NCBI GenBank assembly: GCA_003973375.1
Contig: QNYL01000262.1
Span: 1 to 5,441 of the forward strand
Reading direction: 5' to 3'
From: Flavobacteriia bacterium
Lineage (GTDB): Bacteria > Bacteroidota > Bacteroidia > Flavobacteriales > Flavobacteriaceae
Length of the DNA: 5,441 nt
In this document: piece after piece, positions 1 to 5,441 of the stretch
How positions within the stretch are numbered: the first letter of the stretch is position 1
How the letters are laid out: every line of letters begins with the position of its first letter
The notes under the pieces: model-generated
Database searches by the model: none
What the model was told of the DNA's origin: nothing
What the model saw: only the letters and a program-made list of their open reading frames with translations
Made by a program: the position numbers and the translations under genes

Positions 1-351
1 TCTTTCTAATCCAGAAATTTCTGGAATTTCTCGCTGAAGAGGTACATGAAAATCATACAGATTTTTTACCTCATAATATTCCCTCGGAAACCCAAGTACA
101 TGCTCATAATATGCCTTAACCGAATTTATAATCTGGTTCTGGTAACTTTCGCTTATCTTGTTTTTCTGAATTAATTCATATACAAAACCTTCAATAGCAA
201 TGTGATAATCTTTAGGCAGGAAACTGCTTTTGGTTACCTCCCCTTCGAGATAGGTTTTTAAATGATATCCGTGATCATTCAGCCTGCCACAACCATAACA
301 ATGTGCAAAATCTTCCTGGTAGAAATCCTGAATAGGTTCAATTAGTTTCAT
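1..351 (-). CDS. Partial chimeric ORF: hotdog thioesterase N-terminus joined to tyrosine recombinase-like segment
   Basis: The frame is open from an ATG at 351 to the left window edge (117 residues seen, 3' end missing). Residues 1 to about 57 read as the start of a PaaI-type hotdog thioesterase: HCYGCGRLNDHGYHLKTY at 17-34, then DYHIAIEGFVY at 48-58. In that family GFVY is normally followed by a Gly-Gly and a helix of the type LIASLIDCH, which supplies the active site. Here it is followed by ELIQKNKISESYQNQIINSV and AYYEHVLGFPREYYEV (59-96). That resembles the SAM-like N-terminal DNA-binding domain of Bacteroidota tyrosine recombinases, whose usual pattern is QNQ-x-INAIKFYYE-x-VLG. The thioesterase active-site helix is therefore absent, and the recombinase lacks its own beginning. 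No stop or frame change occurs at the junction (near 177-183). The ATG lies 45 bases downstream of the M42 peptidase stop, so co-transcription is possible. Both family assignments come from recalled motifs. The ORF may be a gene fusion, a pseudogene or an assembly join. Confidence 0.6.
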   Translation of the reverse strand, partial: MKLIEPIQDFYQEDFAHCYGCGRLNDHGYHLKTYLEGEVTKSSFLPKDYHIAIEGFVYELIQKNKISESYQNQIINSVKAYYEHVLGFPREYYEVKNLYDFHVPLQREIPEISGLER

Positions 352-396
352 AAGCTGATATTGATTTAGTATCTGTCTATATTATAGTTGCTGAGG

Positions 397-1485
397 CTAT
401 TTAAAATAACTAAAACTCTTTTTCGGATCTATACTCAACAGCGTATTATAGATCAGTCTGATCACATTCTCCACATCATCTTTATGCACCATTTCAACGG
501 TTGTATGCATATAACGCAAAGCCAGTGATATCAATGCTGAAGGCACTCCCCCGTTTGAATAGGCAAAGGCATCGGTATCAGTTCCTGTGGCTCTGGAAGA
601 GGCCAGACGCTGGAAAGGAATCTTATTCTTTTCTGCTGTTTCCAGGATGAGTTCCCGCACATTATTTTGTACAGCGGGAGCGTAGGAAATTACAGGTCCG
701 TCACCCGATTTGATCTCTCCCTCTTTCTTTTTATCGATCATTGGCGTGGTAGTATCATGGCAAACATCGGTTACAATGGCCAGGTCAGGATTGATGGTAT
801 GCGTAATCATTTCAGCACCCCGTAAACCGATCTCTTCCTGAACAGAATTGGTAATATAGAGTCCGAAAGGCAATTGATCCTTATTTTCGTACAGCAAACG
901 TGCCACCTCAGCGATCATAAAACCACCCATACGGTTGTCCAGTGCCCTGCATACAAAATTGTTTTTATTTAAAATAAAGAACTCATCCGGATAGGTAATT
1001 ACGCAACCCACATGAACACCCAGTTCTTCTACTTCCTTTTTGGTCTTGCATCCGGTATCAATAAAGATGTTATCCAATTTTGGCGGTTCTTCCTTACCTT
1101 TTAAACGGGTATGAATGGCAGGCCATCCGAAGATTCCCTGAACAATTCCTTTTTTAGTGTGGATATTTACTCTTTTTGAGGGTGCAATCTGATGGTCACT
1201 TCCCCCGTTTCTGATCACATAAATAAGTCCGTCATCAGTAATATAATTTACATACCATGAAATTTCATCGGCATGACCTTCTATCACAACCTTAAATTCA
1301 GCATCAGGATTGATAACTCCAACAGCCGTACCATAATTATCTGTGACAAAGGTATCTACATAGGGTTTTAGATACTCCATCCAGATCTTTTGCCCTTCTG
1401 ATTCATATCCGGTAGGAGCCGCATTATTCAGATATTTTTCTAAAAATTCCAGTGATTTTTTATTGAGAATCTTCTTTTTAGTCAT
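397..1485 (-). CDS. M42 family metallo-aminopeptidase
   Basis: Complete 362-residue protein, a normal length for the M42 family (TET-type aminopeptidases, often annotated as glutamyl aminopeptidase or endoglucanase M). These are cytoplasmic two-metal exopeptidases that remove N-terminal residues from peptides, often as large tetrahedral complexes. The metal site is intact: His71 and Asp73 in EGHADEI, bridging Asp183 in ALDNR, Glu217 (catalytic base) and Glu218 in QEEIG, Asp240 in VTDVCHD, and His327 in YMHTTVE. The family motif GTDTDAFAYSNGGVPSALIS is at 301-320. Residues from about 100 to 165 fit the inserted beta domain that shapes the oligomer. There is no signal peptide, which agrees with a cytosolic enzyme. 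The ATG at 1485 follows the A/T-rich stretch usual for Bacteroidota, without a Shine-Dalgarno sequence. The gene diverges from the DUF4294 gene, and the chimeric ORF follows it 45 bases downstream. Substrate specificity cannot be read from the sequence. Confidence 0.95.
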   Translation of the reverse strand: MTKKKILNKKSLEFLEKYLNNAAPTGYESEGQKIWMEYLKPYVDTFVTDNYGTAVGVINPDAEFKVVIEGHADEISWYVNYITDDGLIYVIRNGGSDHQIAPSKRVNIHTKKGIVQGIFGWPAIHTRLKGKEEPPKLDNIFIDTGCKTKKEVEELGVHVGCVITYPDEFFILNKNNFVCRALDNRMGGFMIAEVARLLYENKDQLPFGLYITNSVQEEIGLRGAEMITHTINPDLAIVTDVCHDTTTPMIDKKKEGEIKSGDGPVISYAPAVQNNVRELILETAEKNKIPFQRLASSRATGTDTDAFAYSNGGVPSALISLALRYMHTTVEMVHKDDVENVIRLIYNTLLSIDPKKSFSYFK

Positions 1486-1503
1486 AATAATAAATTTTAA
1501 ATG

Positions 1504-1511
1504 CGAAGTTA
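1504..1511 (-). promoter_or_regulatory. Weak candidate -7 box for the M42 gene
   Basis: On the minus strand this reads TAACTTCG, one mismatch from the Bacteroidota -7 consensus TAnnTTTG. It lies 18 bases before the M42 start codon, so the leader would be very short. I see no clear upstream TTG element at the usual distance. This is the best match I found in the divergent region for that direction, but it is weak. Confidence 0.25.
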
Positions 1512-1633
1512 ATCATATTTAAAGAGAAATAACAGATTTAAGAGTAGTTATTCCGGTGAAAAATATCAATATCTTCAATGATAAATAAATCTTAAAATTA
1601 CTGTTATCCATCATTATAATGTCAGAAAATATG

Positions 1634-1641
1634 TAGTTTTG
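1634..1641 (+). promoter_or_regulatory. Candidate -7 box for the DUF4294 gene
   Basis: TAGTTTTG matches the Bacteroidota sigma-factor -7 consensus TAnnTTTG exactly. It ends 28 bases before the ATG at 1670, giving a predicted leader of about 20 bases, which is typical. No clear -33 TTG is visible upstream, so the call rests on the -7 box and its position. Confidence 0.5.
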
Positions 1642-1669
1642 GAGCGGTATTTGATACAATGCTCTAAAG

Positions 1670-2365
1670 ATGAAAAAAGTTGCTTTTATATTACTTTTTA
1701 TACTGCCCTTCTTTGCCTTTTCCCAAAAAAAAGGACAGAAGAGAGTAAAGGATGACTTTGTGATCATTAAGAATGATTCTTTGACCATTCCCCTGGATGA
1801 AGTGATCGTTTTTGACAAGAAGCATTTTGATTCATCAAAAGAAAAGAGATATTACTACTGGTATTATAAAAAAGTACACAAAGCCTATCCCTATGCTAAA
1901 ATGGCCTCTGAAATTCTGGTGAAATTAAACGATTCTATAGCCGGAATTAAAAGCAAGTGGAAAAAGAAAAAAATGATCAAAAAGATGCAAAAGTATCTCG
2001 AGGGAGAATTTACCGATGAGCTTAAAAAAATGACCCGTACCGAGGGCCGCATTCTGATCAAACTCATCCATCGGCAGACGGGTGAAACACTTTTTAATTT
2101 GATCAAGGACTACCGTAGCGGATTTAAGGCGTTTTGGTATAACACTTCGGCAAAGTTATTTAAACTCAACCTAAAAAATGAATACCATCCGGAAAGCATC
2201 CCCCTTGATTTTCTTGTTGAAGACATTTTGCAGCGTTCCTTTGCGGATGCTACATTAGAATATCAGGAACCAAAATATCCAATAGATTATTTTAAACTCA
2301 AAGAACAGTGGAAAAACATCAAAACGGTTGATGTTATTGATGAATATATTCAGCAGTACAAATGA
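1670..2365 (+). CDS. Secreted DUF4294 domain protein, function unknown
   Basis: Complete 231-residue protein. Residues 1-18 form a classical signal peptide (Lys-Lys, hydrophobic core, end FAFS-Q), so the protein is probably exported to the periplasm. There is no lipoprotein Cys and no later membrane segment. The body matches my memory of the DUF4294 family: an aromatic and basic motif YYYWYYKKVHKAYPYAK at 61-77, a Lys-rich helical stretch SKWKKKKMIKKMQKYLEGEF at 95-114, TEGRILIKLIHRQTGET at 124-140, and GFKAFWYNTSAKLF at 151-164. These fit one folded domain over roughly residues 38-195, followed by a short hydrophilic tail. No catalytic motif is recognisable and the function is unknown. The ATG is chosen because the signal peptide starts there and a -7 box lies just upstream. 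The gene is divergent from the M42 peptidase and convergent with the channel gene. Its signal peptide is the clearest clue to its place of action. Confidence 0.88.
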   Translation: MKKVAFILLFILPFFAFSQKKGQKRVKDDFVIIKNDSLTIPLDEVIVFDKKHFDSSKEKRYYYWYYKKVHKAYPYAKMASEILVKLNDSIAGIKSKWKKKKMIKKMQKYLEGEFTDELKKMTRTEGRILIKLIHRQTGETLFNLIKDYRSGFKAFWYNTSAKLFKLNLKNEYHPESIPLDFLVEDILQRSFADATLEYQEPKYPIDYFKLKEQWKNIKTVDVIDEYIQQYK

Positions 2366-2468
2366 TAAGAAATTTTGGAGTCTTTATAGTGATGAATTAT
2401 AAACCACACTAACTGTTCTAAGCTTGCCGTGTCGAAGGCGGATTTGCTGTTTTTGTATCTATTCTGTC

Positions 2469-2503
2469 ATTTGACTTTCGACATTCGACTTTCGACTTTT
2501 GAC
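2469..2503. repeat. Heptamer tandem array A, 5 units
   Basis: Five contiguous 7-base units: ATTTGAC, TTTCGAC, ATTCGAC, TTTCGAC, TTTTGAC. The consensus is WTTYGAC. The central units carry the palindromic core TCGA, and the two outer units vary (TTGA). A 7-base period does not keep the reading frame and no ORF uses it, so this is non-coding. The second array, about 100 bases downstream, has the same unit in the same orientation. Confidence 0.93.
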
Positions 2504-2550
2504 AAAATTAATCTCATTCTACTTTATCCTTTTCACTCATACAAGAATTA

Positions 2551-2591
2551 TTCCACAGAGTTTCCCGGAGATTCACTGAGTAACCTCAGAG
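2551..2591. repeat. Degenerate decamer repeat (CACAGAG type), about 4 units
   Basis: Four roughly 10-base units: TTCCACAGAG, TTTCCCGGAG, ATTCACTGAG and the 11-base TAACCTCAGAG. All share a T/A-rich start, a C-rich centre and a GAG end. The units are diverged. This resembles the CACAGAG-type short intergenic repeats I recall from various bacterial genomes, which I cannot check here. It lies directly upstream of heptamer array B, separated by 12 bases. Confidence 0.6.
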
Positions 2592-2603
2592 AATTTTTTG
2601 CAC

Positions 2604-2652
2604 TTTAGACTTTCGACATTCGACATTCGACATTCGACATTCGACTTTAGAC
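2604..2652. repeat. Heptamer tandem array B, 7 units
   Basis: Seven contiguous 7-base units: TTTAGAC, TTTCGAC, four copies of ATTCGAC, then TTTAGAC. The four central copies are identical and the same variant (TTTAGAC) caps both ends. The unit is the one seen in array A, so the pair share a consensus of WTTHGAC. The array is non-coding and lies 57 bases beyond the stop codon of the MscS-type gene. Confidence 0.95.
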
Positions 2653-2709
2653 TCACCTTTCAGTCCCAGGAATTATGAATAACTAAATATTATTGTATGA
2701 CTTTCAACT

Positions 2710-4404
2710 CTAATCCGATTCCATATCAGAATAGACATCCGGAATGGTTGATTTATTCGGATCATCTTCTTTTTTACTTTCTTTCTCAAATTCCTCAAGA
2801 ACCATCTTGGTTTTCTTCTCGATCTTAGCTTTATCCGTATCGTATTTGACAGCAAGGGATTCCTGCCCGGGCAGCTGTTCGATCATCAAAGTAGAAGATG
2901 GGAAAGCAAATTCAACACCCAGTGCTGCGGCCAGTTTAACAATGGCCATATGCAATCTGTGTTTAGAAGACTGTTCCGAACCCCAGTCGAGCCTCTTAAA
3001 AAAAACATTCACCATAATATTGAGTGAAGAATCTCCAAATCCACTGAATTCCACATTATACGATTCACTTCGGGTATCGGGATGAGCAACTACGATCTGC
3101 CTGATTCCATCAACAAAGGCCTGGATCAGATCAGGTGGTGTATCATATCGAATACCCAGTTCCGTTTGATATCTTCTATATATTCTAAGACCTTTATTGT
3201 TAATATCCGCCTCAGACACTTTACTGTTTGGTATTTGAAAAATTGATGTGTCAGCTGCACGTAAACGGGTCGATCTCAATCCTACTTTTTCTACGGTACC
3301 CACTACATTTCCAATTTCCACCCAATCTCCCAATTGAAAAGGTTTATCCAAAAAGATCACAATAGTTCCAATAAGATTTTTAACAGAATCCTGAGCTGCA
3401 AATGCAACAGCAATACCTCCAATAGAAGCACCTGCCAGTACAGTTTCCGGATCCATTCCGAAGAGGGTTAAAATATTTAGAAAGGCGATCAGTATAACCA
3501 ACCATTTGAATAATTTCTTAAGGATAGGGGTTAATTGCCGGTCAAGTTTTGTAAGATTCTTTTTCTTAAAATCATTATAGAACATCTCAAACAGATCGAC
3601 AATCCTTAAGGCAATATATGCCCAGAATACAGTCTCTGCAATGCCGATATAGAGGTAAAGAAAATTATTCATATCATAATATAAATGAAGTGTAGGCAAC
3701 ACTTTCCTTACAAACTCAAGAATAATTATAAATACAATAGGTCTGGCAATTTTATGTAAAAGCTCTAAAGATTTTATATAGGTTTTATGAATAAAAAACC
3801 TTTGTAATTTCCTAAGTATAAAAAATATTAACGGATTTAAAATAATGTATAATAAAAAACTTAAAACCAACAAGATAATTAAGCCAATGGGTTTCCATAT
3901 CTTTACGCCTCCTACCGTTTCTTTAAAAAAATTAGGATAATGCTTTTGAAGCCAGGTAAATTCCCATAAAAATGTTTCCTTATGGATCTTATCAATTTTA
4001 GAAACGGTTTCTTTTGAATAGTACCATTTTGTCCCTACTTTTTCAAGATAAACATCATGGAGCTGTTGCGGAAAAGGATAATACCTATGAAAAGCTGTTT
4101 CCGAATTATTAGAAACAATTGTATCTAAATAATTAGGGTTATTTGGCACTTTTTTAAAATCAACTACCAAACCTCTACCATCGTAAACTTCTTTAAGTTT
4201 AACTACCTTTTGCTGTGCATCTTTGTTTGCTAAACCACGTATGGTCAATGCAGAATATGCAACATTATAATGCTCTTCTTCCAAGAAATACAGATGTGTA
4301 AACAAAGTTTTATAAGGAGTCCTGAGGTCAGGTTTTATCTTCTGAGCAAATGAAACACTTGTAATGAACAGAAAAATATAGACTAATTTTTTCACTAATT
4401 TCAA
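2710..4404 (-). CDS. MscS-family mechanosensitive ion channel
   Basis: A 564-residue inner-membrane channel of the small-conductance mechanosensitive family, which releases solutes when membrane tension rises on osmotic downshock. Order of parts: signal peptide (about 1-20, ending SVSFA-Q); a soluble segment of about 145 residues, presumably periplasmic, with no family I recognise; hydrophobic segments near 171-198, 219-238, 247-272 and 298-316; the pore helix and hallmark region, ASIGGIAVAFAAQDSVKNLI at 326-345; the beta domain (LDKPFQLGDWVEIG 352-365, FQIPNSKVSEADINN 389-403); and the cytoplasmic alpha/beta domain ending near FPSSTLMIE at 501-509. A charged Lys/Glu/Asp-rich tail of about 50 residues follows. 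At 564 residues it is about twice the length of E. coli MscS. No in-frame ATG exists near the start: a TAA lies at 4413-4411, TTG is at 4404 and GTG at 4395. The GTG gives the more typical signal peptide MKKLVYIFLF, so the true start may be 4395. Confidence 0.93.
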   Translation of the reverse strand: MKLVKKLVYIFLFITSVSFAQKIKPDLRTPYKTLFTHLYFLEEEHYNVAYSALTIRGLANKDAQQKVVKLKEVYDGRGLVVDFKKVPNNPNYLDTIVSNNSETAFHRYYPFPQQLHDVYLEKVGTKWYYSKETVSKIDKIHKETFLWEFTWLQKHYPNFFKETVGGVKIWKPIGLIILLVLSFLLYIILNPLIFFILRKLQRFFIHKTYIKSLELLHKIARPIVFIIILEFVRKVLPTLHLYYDMNNFLYLYIGIAETVFWAYIALRIVDLFEMFYNDFKKKNLTKLDRQLTPILKKLFKWLVILIAFLNILTLFGMDPETVLAGASIGGIAVAFAAQDSVKNLIGTIVIFLDKPFQLGDWVEIGNVVGTVEKVGLRSTRLRAADTSIFQIPNSKVSEADINNKGLRIYRRYQTELGIRYDTPPDLIQAFVDGIRQIVVAHPDTRSESYNVEFSGFGDSSLNIMVNVFFKRLDWGSEQSSKHRLHMAIVKLAAALGVEFAFPSSTLMIEQLPGQESLAVKYDTDKAKIEKKTKMVLEEFEKESKKEDDPNKSTIPDVYSDMESD

Positions 4405-4430
4405 TTTATATTATAAAATTATTTTGGTTG

Positions 4431-4438
4431 CAAAAATA
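4431..4438 (-). promoter_or_regulatory. Candidate -7 box for the MscS-type gene
   Basis: On the minus strand this is TATTTTTG, an exact match to TAnnTTTG. It ends 26 bases before the TTG at 4404 and 35 before the GTG at 4395, a normal leader length. A TTG upstream (in GATTG) sits only about 13 bases from the box, shorter than the usual spacing, so a -33 element is not clear. The box overlaps the T-run of the possible terminator. Confidence 0.45.
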
Positions 4439-4460
4439 CAGATTTTAGTTACAATCTGTA
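4432..4460 (-). terminator. Possible intrinsic terminator after ygiQ-like gene
   Basis: In the direction of transcription the sequence is TACAGATT, an 8-base loop, AATCTGTA, then five T residues. The 8-base stem is perfect but has only two G-C pairs, so it would be weak. It begins 25 bases after the YgiQ stop codon. If real, it separates the YgiQ transcript from the channel gene. Confidence 0.4.
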
Positions 4461-4462
4461 AC
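4448..4462. promoter_or_regulatory. Palindrome GTTACA-N3-TGTAAC, possible operator
   Basis: A perfect 6-base inverted repeat with a 3-base centre, located just upstream of the candidate -7 box of the MscS-type gene. It overlaps the terminator-like stem, so the two structures would exclude each other in RNA. Its size and position suit a dimeric regulator site in DNA, but I recognise no specific regulator. Confidence 0.35.
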
Positions 4463-4485
4463 TTTGATTTCACATCTGTAGAAAA

Positions 4486-5441
4486 TTATTTTTTTCTTCT
4501 TTTACCTCTTTTACGTTTTTTAGCAGGTTTTACCTTTCTCCGGCTTTTCTTCCTTTCATTGGAATCAATTCTGTTTTCTGATCTTCTTTCACTTCCCAGC
4601 AACTTATCCATCAAGTCAAAGCGCTCTACTTTTCTTAGTGTTTCCCTGATCCAGTTGCGGTTTTCCTTTTTATACCAGAAAAAGAACCTGTGTTGTTCCT
4701 CTTTTTCTTTTTTAGATTTTGGCGTATGTATTTTTTTTAAGGTGTACGGATGATATCCACTATAATAAATAACGGTTGCAACAGTCATCGGCGTTGGGGT
4801 AAAACCCTGAACCTGCTCCAGCTGAAAGCCCATGTCTTTGGTCTCTGCTGCCAGATTTGCCATATCTTCCAGTTCACAATCGGGGTAGTTTGAAATAAAA
4901 TACGGAATGAGCTGCAAGTTCAGATGCCTCTTTTTATTGATCTTATCAAACATCTTTTTAAACTTATGAAAATACGTAAAAGAAGGTTTACGCATCAACT
5001 TCAGAACCGTATCAGAGGTATGTTCCGGAGCGACTTTCAAACGTCCGGAAACATGTTTTGTGATCACCTCTTCGGTATAAGCCTCCAGCTCTTTCGGATC
5101 GGCTTTTTTGTTGAATTCAGGCACCAGAAGATCATAACGAATACCGCTGCCAATAAAAGATTTTTTAACCTTTGGATGCTTATCAACAGCCTGATAAAGT
5201 TCGGTAAGCGGTTGATGGGAGGTATCCAGGTTAGAACAGATTACCGGTGAGATGCACGAAGGCGCCACACAACGGTCGCAAATACTCTGTATCTTCCCTT
5301 TCATCTTATACATATTGGCCGAAGGCCCACCTATATCAGATAAATACCCCTTAAAATCAGGCATTTTTGTCACCGCATCTACTTCTCGTAAAATCGATTC
5401 TTTACTTCTGCTGGAAATAAATTTCCCCTGATGTGCAGAAA
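4486..5441 (-). CDS. YgiQ-family radical SAM protein, C-terminal part
   Basis: Partial gene: 317 residues plus stop are visible and the frame is open through the right edge. A GTG at 5373 could look like a start but is an internal Val (DAVTKMPDFKGYLSD), since the frame before it encodes the conserved AHQGKFISSRSKESILREV. Numbering from the first full codon, conserved parts are SSRS at 9-12, YLSDIGGPSANMY 32-44, a Cys cluster at 54, 57, 62 and 68, GSGIRYDLL 97-105, HVSGRLKVAPEHTS 129-142, IPYFISNYPDCE 178-189 and LEQVQGFTPTPMTVAT 207-222. The region after this fits the DUF3362 domain, with FFFWYKKE at 252-259. The CxxxCxxC motif that binds the radical SAM iron-sulfur cluster should lie just beyond the window. 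The family (UPF0313) has no settled function that I know of. The protein ends in a very basic tail: 17 Lys/Arg in the last 23 residues. Confidence 0.93.
   Translation of the reverse strand, partial: SAHQGKFISSRSKESILREVDAVTKMPDFKGYLSDIGGPSANMYKMKGKIQSICDRCVAPSCISPVICSNLDTSHQPLTELYQAVDKHPKVKKSFIGSGIRYDLLVPEFNKKADPKELEAYTEEVITKHVSGRLKVAPEHTSDTVLKLMRKPSFTYFHKFKKMFDKINKKRHLNLQLIPYFISNYPDCELEDMANLAAETKDMGFQLEQVQGFTPTPMTVATVIYYSGYHPYTLKKIHTPKSKKEKEEQHRFFFWYKKENRNWIRETLRKVERFDLMDKLLGSERRSENRIDSNERKKSRRKVKPAKKRKRGKRRKK

Larger units (their letters stand above)
2366..2709. other. 344-base non-coding region between convergent genes
   Basis: I see no credible coding sequence here. The stretch lies between the 3' ends of the DUF4294 gene and the MscS-type gene and contains two arrays of a 7-base unit and a degenerate 10-base repeat, listed separately. 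A single inverted copy of the heptamer core (GTCGAAG, 2431-2437) precedes the first array. No strong GC-rich hairpin with a T-run is visible for either gene. The best candidates are AT-only or three-base stems, which I do not call. Confidence 0.8.

Noticed and set aside
377..387. Palindrome CTATA-T-TATAG as a terminator for the M42 gene
   Set aside because: The stem is five weak pairs, the loop would be a single base, and no T-run follows on the minus strand.
1496..1523. Inverted repeat TTTAAAT-N14-ATTTAAA upstream of the M42 gene
   Set aside because: It is low-complexity A/T sequence, expected by chance in this intergenic region, and matches no operator I know.
1519..1818. Minus-strand ORF across the divergent region and the start of the DUF4294 gene
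   Set aside because: It overlaps the signal peptide of a recognisable gene and the promoter region, and its sequence shows no family features.
2383..2403. TTTATA/TATAAA inverted repeat as a terminator for the DUF4294 gene
   Set aside because: The stem is entirely A/T with a nine-base loop and no T-run after it; chance is a good explanation in AT-rich DNA.
2424..2458. GCC...GGC hairpin followed by a T-run as a terminator
   Set aside because: Only three consecutive pairs form, and the T-run is more than ten bases from the stem.
2469..2652. CRISPR array
   Set aside because: The repeat unit is 7 bases and contiguous, with no spacers of regular length and no cas genes nearby.
2744..3085. Plus-strand ORF opposite the MscS-type gene
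   Set aside because: It lies wholly within the channel coding sequence on the opposite strand, and its translation has no recognisable domain.
4924..5250. Plus-strand ORF opposite the YgiQ-like gene
   Set aside because: The opposite strand encodes well-conserved YgiQ motifs throughout; this frame is a by-product.

Overview
The window looks like chromosomal DNA from a member of the Bacteroidota, most likely a flavobacterium. The basis is AT-rich DNA, start codons preceded by A/T-rich sequence with no Shine-Dalgarno motif, candidate TAnnTTTG-type -7 promoter boxes, secreted proteins with short signal peptides ending in Ala/Ser-Gln, and a DUF4294 protein, a family I know from flavobacteria. This assignment is inferred from style and gene content, not from a search.

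Layout, left to right. (1) Positions 1-351, minus strand: the start of an ORF that leaves the window. It begins as a PaaI-type hotdog thioesterase and changes after about 57 residues, in frame, into what reads as the N-terminal SAM-like domain of a tyrosine recombinase. (2) 397-1485, minus: a complete M42 metallo-aminopeptidase with all expected metal ligands. (3) 1486-1669: a divergent intergenic region with a good promoter box for the rightward gene. (4) 1670-2365, plus: a secreted DUF4294 protein of unknown function. (5) 2366-2709: a 344-base non-coding stretch between convergent genes, holding two same-orientation arrays of a 7-base unit (WTTHGAC; 5 and 7 copies) and, between them, a degenerate roughly 10-base repeat. 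(6) 2710-4404, minus: an MscS-family mechanosensitive channel with a signal peptide, an extra periplasmic N-terminal domain, and no in-frame ATG start. (7) 4405-4485: a short intergenic region with overlapping palindromes, a possible terminator and a -7 box. (8) 4486-5441, minus: the C-terminal part of a YgiQ-family radical SAM protein that runs off the right edge.

Most genes are ordinary housekeeping or envelope genes, and I see no sign that they form one pathway. YgiQ and the channel lie in the same direction 81 bases apart, but a possible terminator and a promoter lie between them. The peptidase and the chimeric ORF are 45 bases apart in the same direction and could share a transcript. The points most worth a second look are the thioesterase/recombinase junction near position 180 and the composite short-repeat region at 2469-2652. 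I found no convincing evidence of a new multi-gene system.
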